A stretch of DNA of 64,000 bases from Lysobacterales bacterium (lineage in GTDB: Bacteria; Pseudomonadota; Gammaproteobacteria; Xanthomonadales; Ahniellaceae): the NCBI GenBank assembly GCA_016703225.1, contig JADJCM010000001.1, positions 62,001-126,000 of the forward strand. Direction: 5' to 3'. Shown piece after piece: positions 50,265-60,011 of this stretch (the stretch's first letter is position 1; each line of letters opens with the position of its first letter). The notes below the pieces were generated by a model, which did no database searches, was not told the DNA's origin, and saw nothing but the letters and a program-made list of their open reading frames with translations. The translations under genes were made by a program, and so were the position numbers.

Positions 50265-53245
50265 CCAGCGCCGCGAACGCGGCCGAACTCAGGGTTTCCG
50301 TCTTCGCCTTCACCGTCGCCTGCGCACTGCTGCGTGCACCGGAGGGATGCTTGAAGGTGATGCGATACACCCGGCCGGCACACGCAGGCGCAGCGGCGTC
50401 ACCCGGTCATTCGGCAACTCGACGTTGCTCTTGCGCTGCACGTCGGTCACCGAGTCCACTTCGCCCCACGGCAGTGCCAGCAGCACCAGGTCACCGGCGG
50501 TGGCGGCGAGACGCACACGCGACTCCTCGGCGAGCCGGCTGCGCGCGCTCTGGAAGGTTGCCGCAACCGGCACCGCATCGTCGGCGAAGGCCTTGCGATA
50601 GCGTTGGAACAGTCCCTCGACCTGATCGAGCGCGGCCGTGTCCGCCGCGCCTTCGGCCGATTCGCGCAGGGCATCGAGCAGTCGTTGCCGCGCGGTCTGG
50701 GCGTCGACATCGCGCACGTTGGCCTTCAACAAGATTGCGGCGTCGGTGAGCGCGGTTTGGAATGTCGCCACGTCCAGGGGTCGCTGCGCGGCAGCGGACA
50801 ACACGCTCTCCAGTTTCTGGCGACGCATCACCGCCGCCGCATCAGCAGCCTGCTGCCGCTTCAACTGCGCGACCAGCGCATACGCTTCGGCATCCTCCGG
50901 ATAGCGCTGGCGGGTCTGGTTCGCGAGTTCGAGCGCGGCTTCGACGTTTTGCTCCTGCGCCAGGGCGCGCGCCGCTTCGATGGCGCTGTGCGCCAAACCA
51001 TCGCGCAGGCGCATGCCCTCGGCATTGTCCGATCGAGCTTGAGCAATTCGGCCAGCGACTCGGCGGCGTTCTGTCCCGGCGGTGCGAAGATGCGGCGCTC
51101 GGCCAGCGCCTGCTGCGCCTGGCCGAGCAATCCGGCGACACGGCGCTGTTCGGCACTGAGGCGCCCTTCCATCTCGCGCTTGAGCGCGCCGGCTTCGGTC
51201 GAACCGGGTTGCACGCGCAGGGCCAGCTCGACCTGTGCCAGCGCGGTCGAGGCCTCCCCTCTGGCCATGGCTGCACGCGCATCGACCAGCAGGGCGGCAG
51301 CCAGGTCGCGCTGCGTGTTGCGGCCGCTGCGGCATCCAGCTGGCGCAGCGCGGCGAGGGACTCCAGCGCATTGTCGCCGGAGGGCTCGGCGTAGCGGCGC
51401 GCAGTCGCAGGTCGAACTGGTTCTGCAGCCCGGCGATCTGGGCGCTGCGTTCGGCCACGGTGCGAGCCGCCGCGATGTCATCCCGCAGCTTGCGCCAGGC
51501 CGGATCGTTGCCGAGCGCCGCGGCATAGCCATCGAGCAGCGACTGCGCCCGTGACAGATCACCGCCGGCAAGTGCATCTCGGGTCGGTGCCAGCAGGCGC
51601 GCGAGCAGTTTCTGCTGGGCTGCCCCGATAGCGGGATCAGCCGGTGCCAACTGCGCTGCCTGGCGCAGCAAGGCATAGGCACTGCCCCCACCGAGATCGC
51701 GTCCCGCGGCTGCAGCCTCCTCGGCCTTGGTCAGCAATTCGCGCGCCTGCGTGGCGCGTTCGTTGCCGGCGCGCGCGTCGGCGATGCTGGTGCGCAGGGC
51801 CGCGATCTCGGCGTCTTCGGGCGCCAGCGACTCGGCGAATCAAGCGCGCCTTCGGCGTCGAGGAATTCGCCGCGCGCGCTGCGCGCCTTGGCTTCCGCTT
51901 TCAGTGCCGCGAGCAGCGCCTGCACACGTTTGCGGGTGCCGGAATAATCAGGGGCGCGTTCCTGCACCACCTTGAGTGTGTCAAAGGCGTTGTCGGCACC
52001 GGCCGCAACCGTCAGCTTGCCCTCGCCGACGTAGCGATCGACGATGACCAGGCGCGCATCGATTTCGCCGCGGATGCGCGGGTCGATTTCCTCTCCCGGC
52101 GCACGCAAGACCCACCACGCCAGCACCGCCACCAGCACTGCAATCACCGCCCCGGCACCCAGCCAGATTCCGCCGCGACGCGGTGGCCCGGCAGAATGCT
52201 GCGAGCCCGCCGGATGCAGGGTCGGATTGGAGATCTGCGTCACTCCGCCGGAAGCCGTGGGCGTGCGCGCGACATGCGTGGGCAGCGCCCGCGGCGCCGG
52301 CAGTTGGCGCTTCGACGGCGAGCCCTGCTGTACCGGATCGAGCGCGGTCGACGAACTCACCGAGAAGCCGAGCGCGCGCAGTTGTTCCGACGAACTCTGG
52401 TTCGGGTCAGCCTGCAAGCGCTCCCACAGCCGATCGTTGTTGACCACGATCGCCTTCAGCGACTTGGTGAACTCCTTCAGATTGGCGAAGCGCTCGTCGC
52501 GATTCTTCGCCAGCATGCGGTCGAGGATCCTGAACTCACGGAACTGTGGCGGCAGCGGCGGCGGCGGGCTGGTCAGGTGCGCCATCAACACCGCGATCGG
52601 CGTTTCACCCTGGAATGGCGCGCGCCCGGTCAGCAGCTCGTAGAACATCACGCCGAGGCTGTACAGGTCGGAGCGGCCATCGACATCGAGCCCGTTGATC
52701 TGCTCCGGACTCATGTAGGTCGGGGTGCCGACCAGCATGCCGGTCTGGGTCAGGCGGGTGGCTGAAGCGTCCTGCTGCTTGGCGATGCCGAAGTCGGTGA
52801 GCACTGGCGTCAGCTCGTCGCGGAACATGATGTTGGCCGGCTTGAGGTCGCGGTGGATCACGCCGTGGTCGTGCGCGAACTGCAGCGCCCCGGCAATCTG
52901 CACCACGATCGCCACCGCCTCGGCCAGCGACAGGCCGCTGCGCATCTTCTCGTGCAGGGTGCCGCCTTCCAGGTACTCCATCGAGATGTAGGTGGCGACG
53001 TCGCTCTTGACGATGTCGTAGACCGCGACGATGTTCCGGTGCGGCAGCTTGGCCAGCGTGCGCCCCTCGACCAGGAAGCGACGCTCGAACTTCTCGGCAT
53101 CGTCGATGTTGCGCCGCATGACCTTGATCGCGACCTTGCGCTCAAGCGAGCTCTGGATCGCCAGGTGCACGGTCGCCATCCCGCCCACGCCGAGTTCACG
53201 GATCAGCTCGAAACCGGGAATGTTGAAGGCAGGCGTGGTGCTCAT
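50230..53245 (-). pseudogene. Ser/Thr protein kinase with long C-terminal helical region (about four frameshifts)
   Basis: Start ATG 53245. The kinase domain is complete and in one frame: GVGGMATVHLA, VAIKV (K41), HRDLKPAN (H131, D133), LTDFGIAK, VGTPTYMSPEQ, GRSDLYSLGVMFYELLTG. A Pro/Ser linker, a membrane helix (GIWLGAGAVIAVLVAVLAWWVL) and a long TPR or coiled-coil region follow. Frames break near 51838, 51370, 51040 and 50385. The last part, VYRITFKHPSG...ATVKAK, resembles a PEGA-type beta domain and ends at 50230. About 1005 residues when repaired. The kinase half is unbroken, so it may be active even if the lesions are real. Confidence 0.85.
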
Positions 53246-53589
53246 CGGGGCACGTGTAGGGATCGCGCCGGATCATAACATCGCCCCCACGCGCGCCTAC
53301 GAGCCGATCTGGGCGATGGGTCAGCCGCGCCGGCGCGGCCACAACGACTGCTCCCTCGAACTCAAGCGCAGCCGGCGGTCGAGCACAGCGTTGAGCGCGC
53401 GGGGATGGTGGTGGCGATGTCACCGAGAGCTGCCGATATCCCGTCCTCACTTTGTAAAACCCCGTTACGGAGGCTATAGTGCGCGCCGTCTTTCATCGCG
53501 ATTCGGGGGAGTCGCGGTGACTCCAACTGCAGAAAACCCATGTGTCGTCCCAGCCGGATGGCGCGGTCGCCTCGTCGAGATCTGAGTCC
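53246..53589. other. Divergent intergenic region with promoter and leader hairpin
   Basis: Control region between the kinase (minus) and the repeat protein (plus). Besides the promoter at 53452-53480 it holds a leader stem-loop GGAGTC-GCGGT-GACTCC (about 53509-53525). No GTTCGC-N4-GCGAAC palindrome is present. No gene seen. Confidence 0.5.
53452..53480 (+). promoter_or_regulatory. Sigma70 promoter for the repeat protein
   Basis: TTGTAA (53452-53457), 17-base spacer, TATAGT (53475-53480). Start of the message near 53487, leader about 100 nt before the ATG at 53590. Confidence 0.65.
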
Positions 53590-56257
53590 ATGAAAAAACT
53601 TCTGAATCCGCAGCTGATTTGTTGTGGCACGCTGGCTCTTGCGCTTGCGACGCCGTCTCTAGGCGCTGGCCTCGTGAGGCGAATCGACATTGTCGGCCCA
53701 CCGGGTAGCGAGGAATTCGGGTCGTCGATTCTGGCTCTTCCGTCGGGCAATCTCGTAATTGCCGATCGTCGATTTGACTTGGGTTCGACCCCGGATGTGG
53801 GCGCCGTCTATCTTTACCGTCCCAACGGCCAGTTGATCAGCCGACTCACCGGATCCAATGCCTATGACATGGTCGGCGAGCAACTTCACCTGCTCACCAA
53901 CGGCAATTTCTTGGTCGGTAGCGACTCTTGGGGCGGCGCGCCAGGATTGGCTCCACGCGGTGCCGTCACATGGGTGAACGGGGTCACAGGCCTCAATGGC
54001 GCCGTCAGCGCAGGAAATTCGCTCGTTGCGGCGAGCGGCAGCTCACTGGGTTGGGCAAGGGTGACTGCGCTGCCGAATGGTCACTACGTGCTCACCATGC
54101 CTGATTGGAGCGTTGGCGAGTCGCACTGGCTCGGTGCAGTGACATGGGGCAACGGCGTGACCGGAACCACAGGCATTGTCTCTGCAGCGAACTCGCTCGT
54201 CGGCGATCAACCTGACGACGAGGTGGGAGGAGGCTCTGAGTTCGGACCTGACTCTGCGGTGGTTCTAGAAAACGGAAATTACGTAGTCATCAGCAACGAT
54301 TGGCGTGGCAAGCGCGGAGCGGTGACCTGGTGCCCCGGGATTTCGCCGTGCATCGGTGTCGTGTCAGCTTCGAATTCGCTGATCGGATCGAACGAGGGCG
54401 ATGCCATCGGTTACGGCGGCGTACTTCCGTTGTCGACCGGGCACTACTTCGTATCGAGCCAACGATGGATGAATCCACCTCTGGCGAATGTCGGCGCGGT
54501 CACTTGGGGCAACGGCAATGGAGGTTCCGTTGGCGTTGTCTCGGCATCCAATTCGATCGTGGGATCGTCGGCGGGGGACAGTGTCAGTCTCCACGCATCG
54601 AACCCGGTGGTGCTGGCCGGGGGAAACATCGCCATGCCCCTGCGGCATTGGAATAACGGCAGCGCTGTCGATGCCGGTGCAGTCGTCTGGCTGAACTCGT
54701 CCGGAGGAAGCGTGGGTCCTGTTTCGTCTGCGAATGCGCTGGTCGGCACATCGGCTGGGGACCAAGTCGGCAGCGATCTAATCGTGCTCGACAATGGCAA
54801 CTACGTGGTTAATTCTCCGAACTGGGACCGGGCCTCCCCTTGCGGATGCGGGCGCAGTGACATGGGGTGACGGAATGACTGGCGTATCCGGCCCGGTCGG
54901 TCTCGCGAATTCGTTGGTGGGCACGGCGCCCGCAGATCGCGTCGGATACAGGTTAACCAAACTCGTCTCAGGCGGAGCCGTCGCACAGACGCAATCCTGG
55001 AACAACGGCGCAGCCGTGGATGCCGGAGCTGCCACGTGGATCAACCCGGGTGCGCCGACGATCGGCGAAGTCAGTGCACTGAACTCGTTGGTCGGCAGTA
55101 CGACGAACGACCGCGTTTCGAATTCCGGAGTGACCGCGCTGGCGAATGGAAACTACGTCGTTGCATCCATGAACTGGAATGCGCCCGGTGCATCATCCGC
55201 AGGCGCTGCAACGTGGGGTGATGGCATGTCGGGCACCACGGGCGTGGTATCCGCGTCCAACTCGCTGATCGGAAGCACTGCCTATGACAACGTCGGCTAC
55301 AACGTTGTCCCGCTGAGCAACGGACACTACGTGGCCAGCAGTTCTTTCTGGGACCACGCAGGACTGGTCGATGCGGGCGCAGTGACGTGGTGCGACGGCT
55401 TCGTCGGAGCGGCCGGACCGGTCAACATGTCCAATTCCCTGGTCGGCGGCGCCATGCACGATGGTGTCGGATCCGTTCAAGCGCTGCCAAACGGCAACTA
55501 CGTGGTTGACTCGGGCGGTTGGGCCAATGGCGCGAGTGCGGACGCGGGCGCTGTCACCTGGGGCAACGGCTTAGGAGGCACCAGCGGACTCGTGTCCTCG
55601 GCCAATTCGTTTGTCGGTGCAAACTCGGAGTCCATCGCGGGTCGCGTACGTCTTCTGTCGGGAGGAGCGTACGCGATTGTCTCCTACAATTGGGACGATG
55701 GCGCCCGGCAAGACGTAGGTGCCGTGCGATGGTCGGACGGGCTCGCGGCAATCACTGGCACGCATTCTTCAACGGTGTCATTGCTCGGCGCAAGCACCGG
55801 TGATTTCTTCGGAGCGATCGATGATGTCGGAGCAGGCCATTTCCTGCTCCGCTCCGACCGTTGGTCGAATGGCCCCGCCGCGTTCTCGGGCGCCATTTTT
55901 TCTGGCAACGGCGCCGCAACAGGGTTGATTACGTCCGAGAATGCTTGGGTCGGCGATTCCGAGGGTGACTCGGTCGGATGGGATGATCCGGTGATCTATC
56001 CCGATGGGCTCTTCGTACTGAAGGCGCGTACTTTCGATCACAATGGACTGCAAAATGTCGGCGCCGTGACTGTCGGCAATAGATCGGTGCAGCCGCGCGG
56101 CATCGTGAGCGAAGAAAATAGCTGTATCGGCACAATCGAGTACGGTGGTGTCGGGAACATCGCTCGATTTCCGAATGAACAACGTGTCGCCGTGCAATCG
56201 AAGGGAAATCGCGTTGTGATCTTTGATCTACCGATGCACGCAGATGGATTTGAATGA
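53590..56257 (+). CDS. Secreted protein of about 14 GAVTWGNG repeats with DGFE tail (one frameshift)
   Basis: About 888 residues when one base near 54828 is corrected (NSPNWD | PLADAGAVTWGDG). Signal peptide of about 26 residues (LICCGTLALALATPSLGA). Then about 14 repeats of 60-70 residues on the plan GAVTWGNG-x-G-x2-G-x-VS-x2-NSLVG-x6-VG...L-x-NGNYVV-x-S-x-W. The regular W and GNYVV positions suggest blades of beta-propellers or a repeated beta-sandwich. Ends PMHADGFE. Secreted and probably extracellular. GC content and codon use look lower than in its neighbours. No enzymatic motif. Confidence 0.82.
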
Positions 56258-56476
56258 GTCGTGTCGGCGAAGGTGGGGCCAGTTCGACATTTCACATCTC
56301 CTTTCGGCATCGACCGGGCTTCGCTTGGCCGCACACCGATTGAAGGACATGCCCCCGGCAGCCGGCTTCGCGCATCGGAACCGGCTCGGGCCAGCATGGG
56401 GAGCCGGCGTTGTCGCCACCCCCACGGGCGCCAAGGTTGACGATTGCGGGGGTGATTGCCGGGGCCGAAACCGGAT

Positions 56477-56482
56477 TACACT
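56477..56482 (+). promoter_or_regulatory. -10 box TACACT for the TorF-like porin
   Basis: TACACTCGGCGC here is the same 12-mer as at 21862-21873. The gene starts 68 bases further on with a good Shine-Dalgarno, so this message has a leader. The rest of 56258-56476 shows no feature. Confidence 0.45.
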
Positions 56483-56549
56483 CGGCGCCAAGGCGTCGCA
56501 GGACGGTTACGCGACTCCCGGCCATTGCCCCAACCACTGGAGGTTCCAC

Positions 56550-57338
56550 ATGCACAAGAAATCGCTGTTTGCCCTGGCCCTGCTCGCCGCGCTGCCGTTG
56601 TCGGTCATGGCGCAGGACGAGGAAGGCGAGGAGAGCTCGGGCCCGCTGACCTTCAGCGCTTCGGCGACGCTGACCAGCGACTATGTCTGGCGCGGCGTTT
56701 CGCAGTCGCAGGAGGACTTCGCGCTGCAAGGCGAGCTCGCCTTCGAGCACGAGTCCGGCCTCTACGGCGGCGTCTGGGGTTCGAGCGTCGACTTCACCCC
56801 CGATGACACCGACTGGATGGACGAGGACGATGCCAAGATCGAGCTCGACACCTACATCGGCTACGCCTGGGACTTCAACGACAGCCTGGCCGGCGACATC
56901 CAGCTGATCCGCTACATCTATCCCGGCACCGCCGAGGGCGTCGACTACGACTACAACGAACTGGTCGGTTCGATCACCTTCAACGAGATGATCACGGCGA
57001 CGGTGGGCTACACCAATGACGTGTTCAACCTCGACGATGACGGCGTCTACTTCGCCCTCTCCGGCAGCTACGGCCTGCCGTGGTGGGACCTGACCCTCGA
57101 TGGCGAAGTCGGTCACTTCAGCGTCGGCAGCGGTTGGCCGGAGTTCAACGACGAGGGCGAACAGACCGGCGCCCACGACATCGACTACATGCACTACGGC
57201 GTGTCCCTGTCCAAGGAGTTCGGACCGGTGAGCACCACGCTCGGCTGGGCCGACAGCGACAGCGAAGCCGAGGCCTTCTGGGCGGAAACCGCCGACCAGC
57301 GCGTGTACTTCTCGATCACGATCGCAACCGATCTCTGA
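56550..57338 (+). CDS. TorF-family putative outer-membrane porin
   Basis: 262 residues. GGAGG 6 nt before the ATG. Signal peptide of about 22 residues (ALALLAALPLSVMAQ), then FSASATLTSDYVWRGVSQSQEDFALQGELAFEHESGLYGGVWGS, the diagnostic start of the TorF/gcw_chp family, and beta-strands to the end (VYFSITIATDL). Unusually acidic (many DD and DE pairs). Substrate unknown. Own promoter and terminator, so monocistronic. Confidence 0.9.
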   Translation: MHKKSLFALALLAALPLSVMAQDEEGEESSGPLTFSASATLTSDYVWRGVSQSQEDFALQGELAFEHESGLYGGVWGSSVDFTPDDTDWMDEDDAKIELDTYIGYAWDFNDSLAGDIQLIRYIYPGTAEGVDYDYNELVGSITFNEMITATVGYTNDVFNLDDDGVYFALSGSYGLPWWDLTLDGEVGHFSVGSGWPEFNDEGEQTGAHDIDYMHYGVSLSKEFGPVSTTLGWADSDSEAEAFWAETADQRVYFSITIATDL

Positions 57339-57360
57339 TCGGTCAGACGCGACCCCACGA

Positions 57361-57387
57361 ACGCCGCGGCCGGTCCGCGGCGTTTTT
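57361..57387 (+). terminator. Rho-independent terminator of the porin gene
   Basis: Perfect 9-bp stem ACGCCGCGG / CCGCGGCGT with loop CCGGT and TTTTT, 22 bases after the stop codon. Confidence 0.92.
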
Positions 57388-57417
57388 ATTGCGCTCCGAC
57401 TCCCTCCGGCGGGCGGA

Positions 57418-58734
57418 TCAGGCGCGCTCCTCCGACGTCGCGGCCACAGCCAAGGGTTCCGCGCACAACACCCGGTCGCGACCGGCAGCCTTGGCTCGAT
57501 ACAGTGCCGCGTCGGCTGCACGCATCTGCATTCCCGGGTTGGCGGTAGGCGCATCGGCGACGCCGGCACTGATGGTGAATGCCGGCAAGCCGGCATGGGC
57601 ACAGGCCGCCGGCAGTTCGCCGCGCACGCTCTGCAGCACGCCTACCGCGTTCGCGAGGTCGATGCCGGGAAGGATCAGCAGGAACTCTTCACCGCCGTAG
57701 CGACAGAGCACGTCCTCGCGGCGGATCACCCGACGCACCGTGTCCACCAGCAGTTTCAGGGCGCGATCGCCGACCTCGTGACCATGGCCGTCGTTGATCT
57801 TCTTGAAGTGGTCGATGTCGATCATCGCCAGCACGTAGCCGCCAGGCTGCTGCGCGAGATCGGCCATGCGTGCCTCGGCGCTGCGCCGGTTTGCGGCACC
57901 GGTCAGCGGATCGGTCGCCGCCTGACGCGCGGACGCAGCCATCGAGCGAATCACCGCGAGACGTGCGCCTACATGGTGCGCCGCGGTGTTCAGTGCCTGC
58001 AGCAAGCGATACAGCACCGGATCGCCCGCCGGCCCGAGCGCGCGCACCATGCCCACCCCGGACCCGGCAACGGTGATCGGCGTGCAGGCAGCGGCGCAAG
58101 AACTGGAGATCGGCCCCTTGAGCCCGCGACACGCGCTCAGAACCAGACTGTCCTCGTACACCGTACCCATGCCACGCCGCACCGATGGGCAGTCGCAGGG
58201 GCGTTCGATGAAGCAACGAACCGCCTCGGGCAAGTCGCCCTCGATTAGAGAATGACGCATCGAGGAATCCGCCGAGTCGGCCAGCAGCAATTGCGCCGGA
58301 GCACCGTCGGCGGCCACCGACAGCGCCTGGCGCGCGATGCGCAGCACGGCATCCTCATCCTCGGCCATCTCCAGCGCCTCCGCCAGACGCACATTCAGGT
58401 CGTGCACGCGCAGCCGCTCGTGCAGGGCTGCGGACTCCTGCTCCTTGGCATCCAATGCGCAGCGCGCCTCGCGCATGATCGGCAGGTAGAGCAGATACCA
58501 GGCCGGCACCCCGACCGCGACGAGCAGGAGCACTGCGTCGGCAAGCATGCGCAGCGGCAAGACCATCTGCGCCAACTGCGCAGCCAGCGCAGCCGCGAGC
58601 AGAACGTGGACCGTGACTGCCAGCAGCAGCACCCAGCAGAAGCGTGCGAAGGACGCGCGCATCCCCTGCGGCGAGATCGCTGGCGACGGCATGATCACCG
58701 GGGACTCAGGCAGGTTCGACACGCTTGCGCTCAT
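57418..58734 (-). CDS. Diguanylate cyclase (GGDEF) with two membrane helices
   Basis: 438 residues from the ATG at 58734 (AGGA 7 nt before). Two N-terminal helices (FCWVLLLAVTVHVLLAAALAAQL; MLADAVLLLVAVGVPAWYLLYL), a GAF-like middle with several Cys (CFIERPCDCPSVRRGMG, SACRG, SSSCAAACTP) and a GGDEF domain with RYGGEEF, so active in making c-di-GMP. DPLTGAANRR and MIDIDHFKKIND are standard. The Cys-rich middle could sense redox state or metal. c-di-GMP would favour surface adhesion, in line with the many surface proteins here. Confidence 0.92.
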   Translation of the reverse strand: MSASVSNLPESPVIMPSPAISPQGMRASFARFCWVLLLAVTVHVLLAAALAAQLAQMVLPLRMLADAVLLLVAVGVPAWYLLYLPIMREARCALDAKEQESAALHERLRVHDLNVRLAEALEMAEDEDAVLRIARQALSVAADGAPAQLLLADSADSSMRHSLIEGDLPEAVRCFIERPCDCPSVRRGMGTVYEDSLVLSACRGLKGPISSSCAAACTPITVAGSGVGMVRALGPAGDPVLYRLLQALNTAAHHVGARLAVIRSMAASARQAATDPLTGAANRRSAEARMADLAQQPGGYVLAMIDIDHFKKINDGHGHEVGDRALKLLVDTVRRVIRREDVLCRYGGEEFLLILPGIDLANAVGVLQSVRGELPAACAHAGLPAFTISAGVADAPTANPGMQMRAADAALYRAKAAGRDRVLCAEPLAVAATSEERA

Positions 58735-58871
58735 CTCGATTCCTCGCTCGCGCCCGCCATGCGGGCAATGCAAGTCCGAGTATTGGCTGCTCTGCGTACA
58801 CGGTCAACCGGCTCCAGCCGGCGGGCCGCGGCGCTTGCGACCCTTTCCGGCCCCGGCGCATCCTAGGTTCC

Positions 58872-59423
58872 GTGAGCAGCCATTTCGCCATCGACGTACC
58901 CGCCAGCCTGATCGAACGAGGTGCCGGCGGCGATATGCGTGCGTTCGAGCAGATCTACCGCCTGTTCGAACGCCCGGTGTACACGCTGGCGCTGCGCCTG
59001 CTCGGCGACGCCGAAGAGGCCGAGGAGATCCTGCACGACGCCATGCTGCAGCTGTTCCGCAAGCTTGGACAGTTCCGCGGCGACGCCCCGTTCTGGGGTT
59101 GGCTGCGCCAGATCGCGGTGAACGAGGCGCTGATGCGGCTGCGCCGGCGTGGTGTGGTCGAGACCGTCGACGAGATGCCCGAGCCCGCCGATGACGCGGC
59201 CGCCTCGCCAGAACATCAGCGCGACCTCGAGCGCGCGCTCGCCAAGCTGCCGGAGATCACCCGCAGTGTGGTCTGGCTGTATCACGTCGAAGGCTATTCA
59301 CACGAGGAGATCGCTACCAGCTTCGGCAAGTCGGTGAGCTTCTCGAAATCGCAACTCGCGCGCGGCACCCGCAAGCTGCGCGACTACTACGACGCGCCGC
59401 AGGCGCAGGTGGCTTATGCCTGA
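58872..59423 (+). CDS. ECF RNA polymerase sigma factor
   Basis: 183 residues from the GTG at 58872; no Shine-Dalgarno, possibly leaderless. Region 2: RAFEQIYRLFERPVYTLALRLLGDAEEAEEILHDAMLQLFRKL and FWGWLRQIAVNEAL. Region 4: LPEITRSVVWLYHVEGYSHEEIATSFGKSVSFSKSQLARG. Group of RpoE-like factors with a cognate anti-sigma gene next, which overlaps by 8 bases. Confidence 0.93.
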   Translation: MSSHFAIDVPASLIERGAGGDMRAFEQIYRLFERPVYTLALRLLGDAEEAEEILHDAMLQLFRKLGQFRGDAPFWGWLRQIAVNEALMRLRRRGVVETVDEMPEPADDAAASPEHQRDLERALAKLPEITRSVVWLYHVEGYSHEEIATSFGKSVSFSKSQLARGTRKLRDYYDAPQAQVAYA

Positions 59424-59988
59424 TGATCGTTTCCCGCCCAACCCCGACCGCGACGACGCCGCGCTGGCAACGGCGCTGCGCGCCCTGCCGCTGCGGTCGC
59501 CGCGCGCAGGCGGCTTCGCCGCGCTGAGCCGCGAGTTGGCTCTGGTGACACCGCGGCCGGATCGGGCGTTCGGGACGCGCCGCGTCGCCACGGCGTGGCT
59601 GGCACTGGCCGCGACCCTGTTCGCCGCAATCGTCGGCGTACGCGTGCTGCATCCGCAACCTGAGGCGCCCTCGCGCGACGCCAACGCCAGTACGCGCGAA
59701 CTGATCGAGCAGTCGCAGCAGCTCGACGCGATCCTGGCCGCGCTCGATGCGCGCAGCGTGCCGATCGACGCCGCCAGCGCGATGGCCAGCGTCGAGCTCG
59801 AAAACCTGATCGGACTGACCGATCTGCAACTGAACGCAACCACCCGCAACGACGAGGCTGAGGCCTTGTGGTCGCGCCGCGTTGAGCTGATGACCCGACT
59901 CGCGGCGACGCGCTCCAGCGCGCGCTTCGACGCCCTTTCCGACAACGGTGACGCGTACCTGCAGCGCGCGGACTACCGCATCGACTGA
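59416..59988 (+). CDS. Probable anti-sigma factor
   Basis: 190 residues. Cytoplasmic N-terminus (about 50 residues with LATALRALPLRSPRAGGFAAL), one membrane helix (VATAWLALAATLFAAIVGVRVL) and a periplasmic helical part (STRELIEQSQQLDAILAAL). No zinc-binding HxxxCxxC. Position after and overlap with the sigma gene define the role; sequence similarity to known anti-sigma families is weak. Confidence 0.8.
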   Translation: MPDDRFPPNPDRDDAALATALRALPLRSPRAGGFAALSRELALVTPRPDRAFGTRRVATAWLALAATLFAAIVGVRVLHPQPEAPSRDANASTRELIEQSQQLDAILAALDARSVPIDAASAMASVELENLIGLTDLQLNATTRNDEAEALWSRRVELMTRLAATRSSARFDALSDNGDAYLQRADYRID

Positions 59989-60011
59989 CCGCAACCCGCA
60001 AGGAGATTCCG

